From positions 1 through 35,211 of the forward strand of contig CAJUBX010000014.1 in NCBI GenBank assembly GCA_910585165.1: 35,211 nt of DNA. The letters are read 5' to 3'. The position numbers and the translations under genes were made by a program. Below, one piece after another: positions 32,714-35,211 of the stretch. This stretch comes from an uncultured Oscillibacter sp. GTDB lineage: Bacteria; Bacillota; Clostridia; Oscillospirales; Oscillospiraceae. Positions within the stretch are counted from its first letter, which is position 1; the number at the start of each line of letters is the position of its first letter. The notes under the pieces are model-generated. The model did not search any database. It was not told the origin of the DNA and saw only the letters and a program-made list of their open reading frames with translations.

Positions 32714-33004
32714 ATGAACCAGGCAGAACGCATTACCCACATGGAGGCCCTTCTGGACGGCGCGTCGGAGGCGCTGGCCGCCCTGGAACAGGCCCTGGAC
32801 CGCTACGCCGCTGTCCGGGAGGGGCTGGCGGAGCTGGAGGCCTATTACAGCGGCGGGCAGTGGAGCCGGGACTACGACGACGACAGCGCAGGGAGGATTC
32901 CCCGGGATTTGAAGCGGGGCGTGCTGTCCGAGGACGCGGTGTACGACCTGCTGGCGGACCACGACCGCCTGCGCGGGCGCATGAAAGAGCTGGGGAAGGA
33001 TTAG
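32714..33004 (+). CDS. DUF4298 protein
   Basis: 96 residues with an AAGGAGG ribosome site. RITHMEALLDGASEALAALEQALDRY, then LAELEAYYSGGQWSRDYDDDSAGRIPRDLKRGVLSEDAVYDLLADH matches the DUF4298 pattern (helical hairpin, YY...W..D, LPxDLxRGVLSED). Function unknown; the family is widespread in gut Firmicutes. Its stop overlaps by 4 bp the stop of the converging CmpB-like gene. Confidence 0.92.
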   Translation: MNQAERITHMEALLDGASEALAALEQALDRYAAVREGLAELEAYYSGGQWSRDYDDDSAGRIPRDLKRGVLSEDAVYDLLADHDRLRGRMKELGKD

Positions 33005-34011
33005 TCCTTCCCCAGTTTTTTCAGGGATTCCAGGGCCTCGGCAAACTCCTTGGCGGTGGCGGAGGGGTGGGCCCGCAGAAGCCGGAGGGAACGGTGGTAG
33101 GGGGCGGAGGAACGGTTTTGCAGCGCCGCCTCCCGGACCCGGATCCGGCGGAGGACCTCCTCCAGGTCCGCCCGGCGCTCGGCCAGGCTCTCGGGGGTGG
33201 AGCCGGGCAGCTCCTCCAGGTGGTTCCGGCAGGTCTTCAGGGCGGAGGAGAGGGCGGACAGGGCCTCCAGCCTGGCGGCGGTGCGGCGGCGGAGGGACGC
33301 CTCCACCCGCTCCGCCCGGGCCTGGCGGCGCTCCGCCAGCTCCTCGCCGACCTTTTGCCGCAGCTCCAGGGTTTCCAGCTCCGTCTTTTCCCGGAAGCGG
33401 CGGAGATCGTCCCTGGCGAAGGCGGCGTAGATCTCCGCCCGTTTCGCCAGGCGGCGCAGGTCCTCGTTCTCCTCGGCGGCCCGGACCAGCAGGTCCCGCA
33501 AATCCAGGGCGGCCTGGACGGAGCGCACCGCGTCCACGGTGAAGGCGGCGGTGAGCAGAAAGGCCAGGGGGTCCACGCAAAGGGCGGGGACCCGGGCCAG
33601 CAGGCGGGCGATGGGGGGATGGACAAACCGCACCAGCAGGATGGAGAAGAAGCCCCAGGCGACGGAGCTGGTCAGGCAGATGTGGCCGTTGAGATTGAAC
33701 TTCTGGCTAGAGTAGTCCCAGTAGCGGACCTTGAAAATCCGCTCCATCACGTCCCCGGTGACGTACTCCAGCGCCGTGGCGGCCAGCATGCCGAACAGCC
33801 AGACCAGCCGGAGATCGCCGGCCACGGGAATGGTGGCCAGCAGGATGATAATGGCCCCGGAGCCGTAGATGGGCAGGAGGGGACCGTGAAGAAAGCCCCG
33901 GTTCACCCATTGCCGCTGGCAGAGGGAGACGTAGCAGCTCTCCCAGACCCAGCCGCAGAAGCAGTAGAAGAAAAACAGAAGGACCCATTGGCCCGTGGTA
34001 TAGACGTGCAT
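33001..34011 (-). CDS. CmpB/DUF1113-type membrane protein with C-terminal coiled coil
   Basis: 336 residues. The N-terminal half (about 1-165) has four to five membrane segments and the family sequence CFCGWVWESCYVSLCQRQWVNRGFLHGPLLPIYG and GDVMERIFKVRYWDYS, seen in the putative ABC transporter permease family PF06541. The C-terminal half is a long charged coiled coil with many arginines. No ATPase partner is adjacent, so the permease label is uncertain. It lies 4 bp downstream of hemW on the same strand, in one operon. Confidence 0.88.
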   Translation of the reverse strand: MHVYTTGQWVLLFFFYCFCGWVWESCYVSLCQRQWVNRGFLHGPLLPIYGSGAIIILLATIPVAGDLRLVWLFGMLAATALEYVTGDVMERIFKVRYWDYSSQKFNLNGHICLTSSVAWGFFSILLVRFVHPPIARLLARVPALCVDPLAFLLTAAFTVDAVRSVQAALDLRDLLVRAAEENEDLRRLAKRAEIYAAFARDDLRRFREKTELETLELRQKVGEELAERRQARAERVEASLRRRTAARLEALSALSSALKTCRNHLEELPGSTPESLAERRADLEEVLRRIRVREAALQNRSSAPYHRSLRLLRAHPSATAKEFAEALESLKKLGKD

Positions 34012-34015
34012 ACGC

Positions 34016-35140
34016 TCACTCCTCTTGCAGGATGTCCAGCAGCTCCCCGATGATTTGGTTGGAGACCAGGAAGCCCCGGGGGGTCAAGCGCCGGCGGCGG
34101 CCCTCCCGGACGGCGTAGCCCGCCGCCTCGCAGCGCTCCAAAAAGGGAAGAAAGGGGGAAAAGGGGCGGCCGAAGCGCCCCTCCCACGCCTCCGGGTCCA
34201 GGCCCCGGGCAAGGCGCAGGGACAGCATCAGCCATTCCGCTTCCCGGTCCCGGGGGGAGGGGCGGCAGGATTCGGACAAGGTCCGCTCCCCCCGGATGAA
34301 CGCCTCCAAATCCCGGGCCCAGGCGTACCGGCGGCCCCCAAAGTCGGAGTGGGCCCCAGGGCCGAAGCCCGCGTATTCCCCCAGGGTCCAGTATTTCAGG
34401 TTGTGCTGGGACTCCCGGCCCGGTTTGGCGAAGTTGGAAATCTCGTACTGCCGCCAGCCCCGGCCCTCCAGAAAGCTCACGGTTTCCAGGTACATGTCCG
34501 CCTGGACCTCGTCCCCCGGCAGGGACTCCCGGCGGGCGTACAGGGGCGTGCCCGGCTCGGCCTTGAGGCCGTAGCAGGAAAGGTGCTCCGGGTTCAGGGC
34601 GGCGGCGGCGGAGAGGTTCTTCCGCCAGCGGGGAAGGTCCTGCCCCGGCAGGCCGTAGATAAGGTCCAGGGAGAGGTTTTCAAATCCGGCCCGCCGGGCG
34701 GCGTCCACGGCGGCGCGGACCTGGTCCATGGTGTGGACGCGGCCGATGGAGCGGAGCTCCTCGCCGCTGGCGGACTGCATCCCCAGGGAAATCCGGCTGA
34801 AGCCCGCCCGCCGGAGGGCGGAGAGACCCTCCGCGTCCTGGGCGGAGTCCGGGTTGGCCTCGAAGGTGATCTCCGCTTCCGGGGCGGTGGGGCAGACGGA
34901 AAAAACCGCCTCCAGCAGGGCCGCCAGTCGGCGGGGACCCAGGTAACTGGGGGTGCCGCCGCCGAAGTAGACCGTGTCCGCCTCGTATCCCGTAAAGTCC
35001 GTTTCCAGAAGCTGGGCGGAGAGGGCGGAGACGTAGGCGTCCATATCCTCCTCCCGGCGGGGCAGGGAGTAGAAGTCGCAGTAAAGGCACTTCTGCTTGC
35101 AGAAGGGAACGTGAATGTACAGGCCCAGGGGCTTGCTCAT
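34016..35140 (-). CDS. hemW: HemW, heme chaperone (radical SAM family)
   Basis: 374 residues from ATG 35140, preceded by AAGGAGGGG; an upstream ATG at 35188 is unsupported. The radical SAM cluster motif is C14-x3-C18-x2-C21 (FCKQKCLYC), followed by TVYFGGGTPSYL, ISLGMQSASGEELRSIGRVHT, LDLIYGLPGQ, NFAKPGRESQHNLKYW and GFGPGAHSDFGG. This is the HemW pattern, lacking the additional cysteine and N-terminal features of the HemN oxidase. It inserts heme into respiratory proteins and is sometimes annotated as oxygen-independent coproporphyrinogen III oxidase-like. The last 70 bp of the window upstream hold only an AT-rich presumed promoter region that I cannot resolve. Confidence 0.95.
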   Translation of the reverse strand: MSKPLGLYIHVPFCKQKCLYCDFYSLPRREEDMDAYVSALSAQLLETDFTGYEADTVYFGGGTPSYLGPRRLAALLEAVFSVCPTAPEAEITFEANPDSAQDAEGLSALRRAGFSRISLGMQSASGEELRSIGRVHTMDQVRAAVDAARRAGFENLSLDLIYGLPGQDLPRWRKNLSAAAALNPEHLSCYGLKAEPGTPLYARRESLPGDEVQADMYLETVSFLEGRGWRQYEISNFAKPGRESQHNLKYWTLGEYAGFGPGAHSDFGGRRYAWARDLEAFIRGERTLSESCRPSPRDREAEWLMLSLRLARGLDPEAWEGRFGRPFSPFLPFLERCEAAGYAVREGRRRRLTPRGFLVSNQIIGELLDILQEE

Positions 35141-35211
35141 AAAAAGACCCCTCCTTTTAAGGAACCACTGATTTAATCGGCCGAACAAAAGAGAATGTGA
35201 TAAAATAAGGG

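Noticed and set aside
34025..35176. 383-residue plus-strand open frame over hemW
   Set aside because: Low-complexity Gly/Ala/Val/Gln composition typical of an antisense shadow; the radical SAM motif is on the minus strand.

Overview
The window looks like a stretch of a spore-forming, high-GC Clostridia chromosome of the Oscillospiraceae/Flavonifractor type. This is inferred from gene content (yqfC-yqfD, a YlbJ-like protein, SecG, MreB, a BMP-type nucleoside transporter, a DUF4298 protein) and base composition; no rRNA is present to confirm it. A mobile element carrying a much AT-richer gene block is joined to its left side. Base composition, judged by eye, has three layers: the host chromosome (about 13.4 kb to the end) is very GC-rich, the mobile-element parts (1-429 and 11.84-13.38 kb) are intermediate, and the block from about 0.44 to 11.8 kb is AT-rich. 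|| Left region (1-13.4 kb). It opens with the 3' end of a probable mobilization protein. Next is a divergent pair: a small XRE repressor and a SLOG/DUF1273-like protein, separated by three copies of one palindromic operator. A good promoter then drives a leader of roughly 270 nt rich in nested hairpins, followed by a tight five-gene operon: a CoiA-like zinc-motif protein, a coiled-coil protein with a degenerate AAA-like C-terminal half, an unrecognised protein, a 1726-residue DEAH helicase with a DUF1998-type C-terminus, and a Dam/D12 adenine methyltransferase. The helicase resembles DruE of Druantia and is related to the DISARM DrmA/DrmB and MrfA families. Together with the methyltransferase and mobile context, it suggests a phage-defence system whose gene set does not match a Druantia or DISARM type I can name. 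This is the main candidate for a new system. A large serine recombinase lacking its catalytic N-terminus follows, and then the 3' half of a host XRE regulator, the apparent integration target. || Host region (13.4-35.2 kb). On the minus strand are secG and a secreted HtrA-like protease. Facing away from the protease are deoC-deoD, then a BMP lipoprotein gene with its own promoter and terminator, then an ATPase-permease-permease operon. Together these make a nucleoside uptake and salvage cluster. A sporulation segment follows: a YlbJ-like gene divergent from yqfC-yqfD-phoH-ybeY. After ybeY, a small IS5-like MITE with a TTA target duplication interrupts the remains of a minus-strand reading frame. 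The rest holds recD2, a cluster of long hairpins bounded by two identical 25-bp palindromes, an XRE-comFC pair, mreB, several small genes, and hemW with a CmpB/DUF1113 membrane protein on the minus strand.
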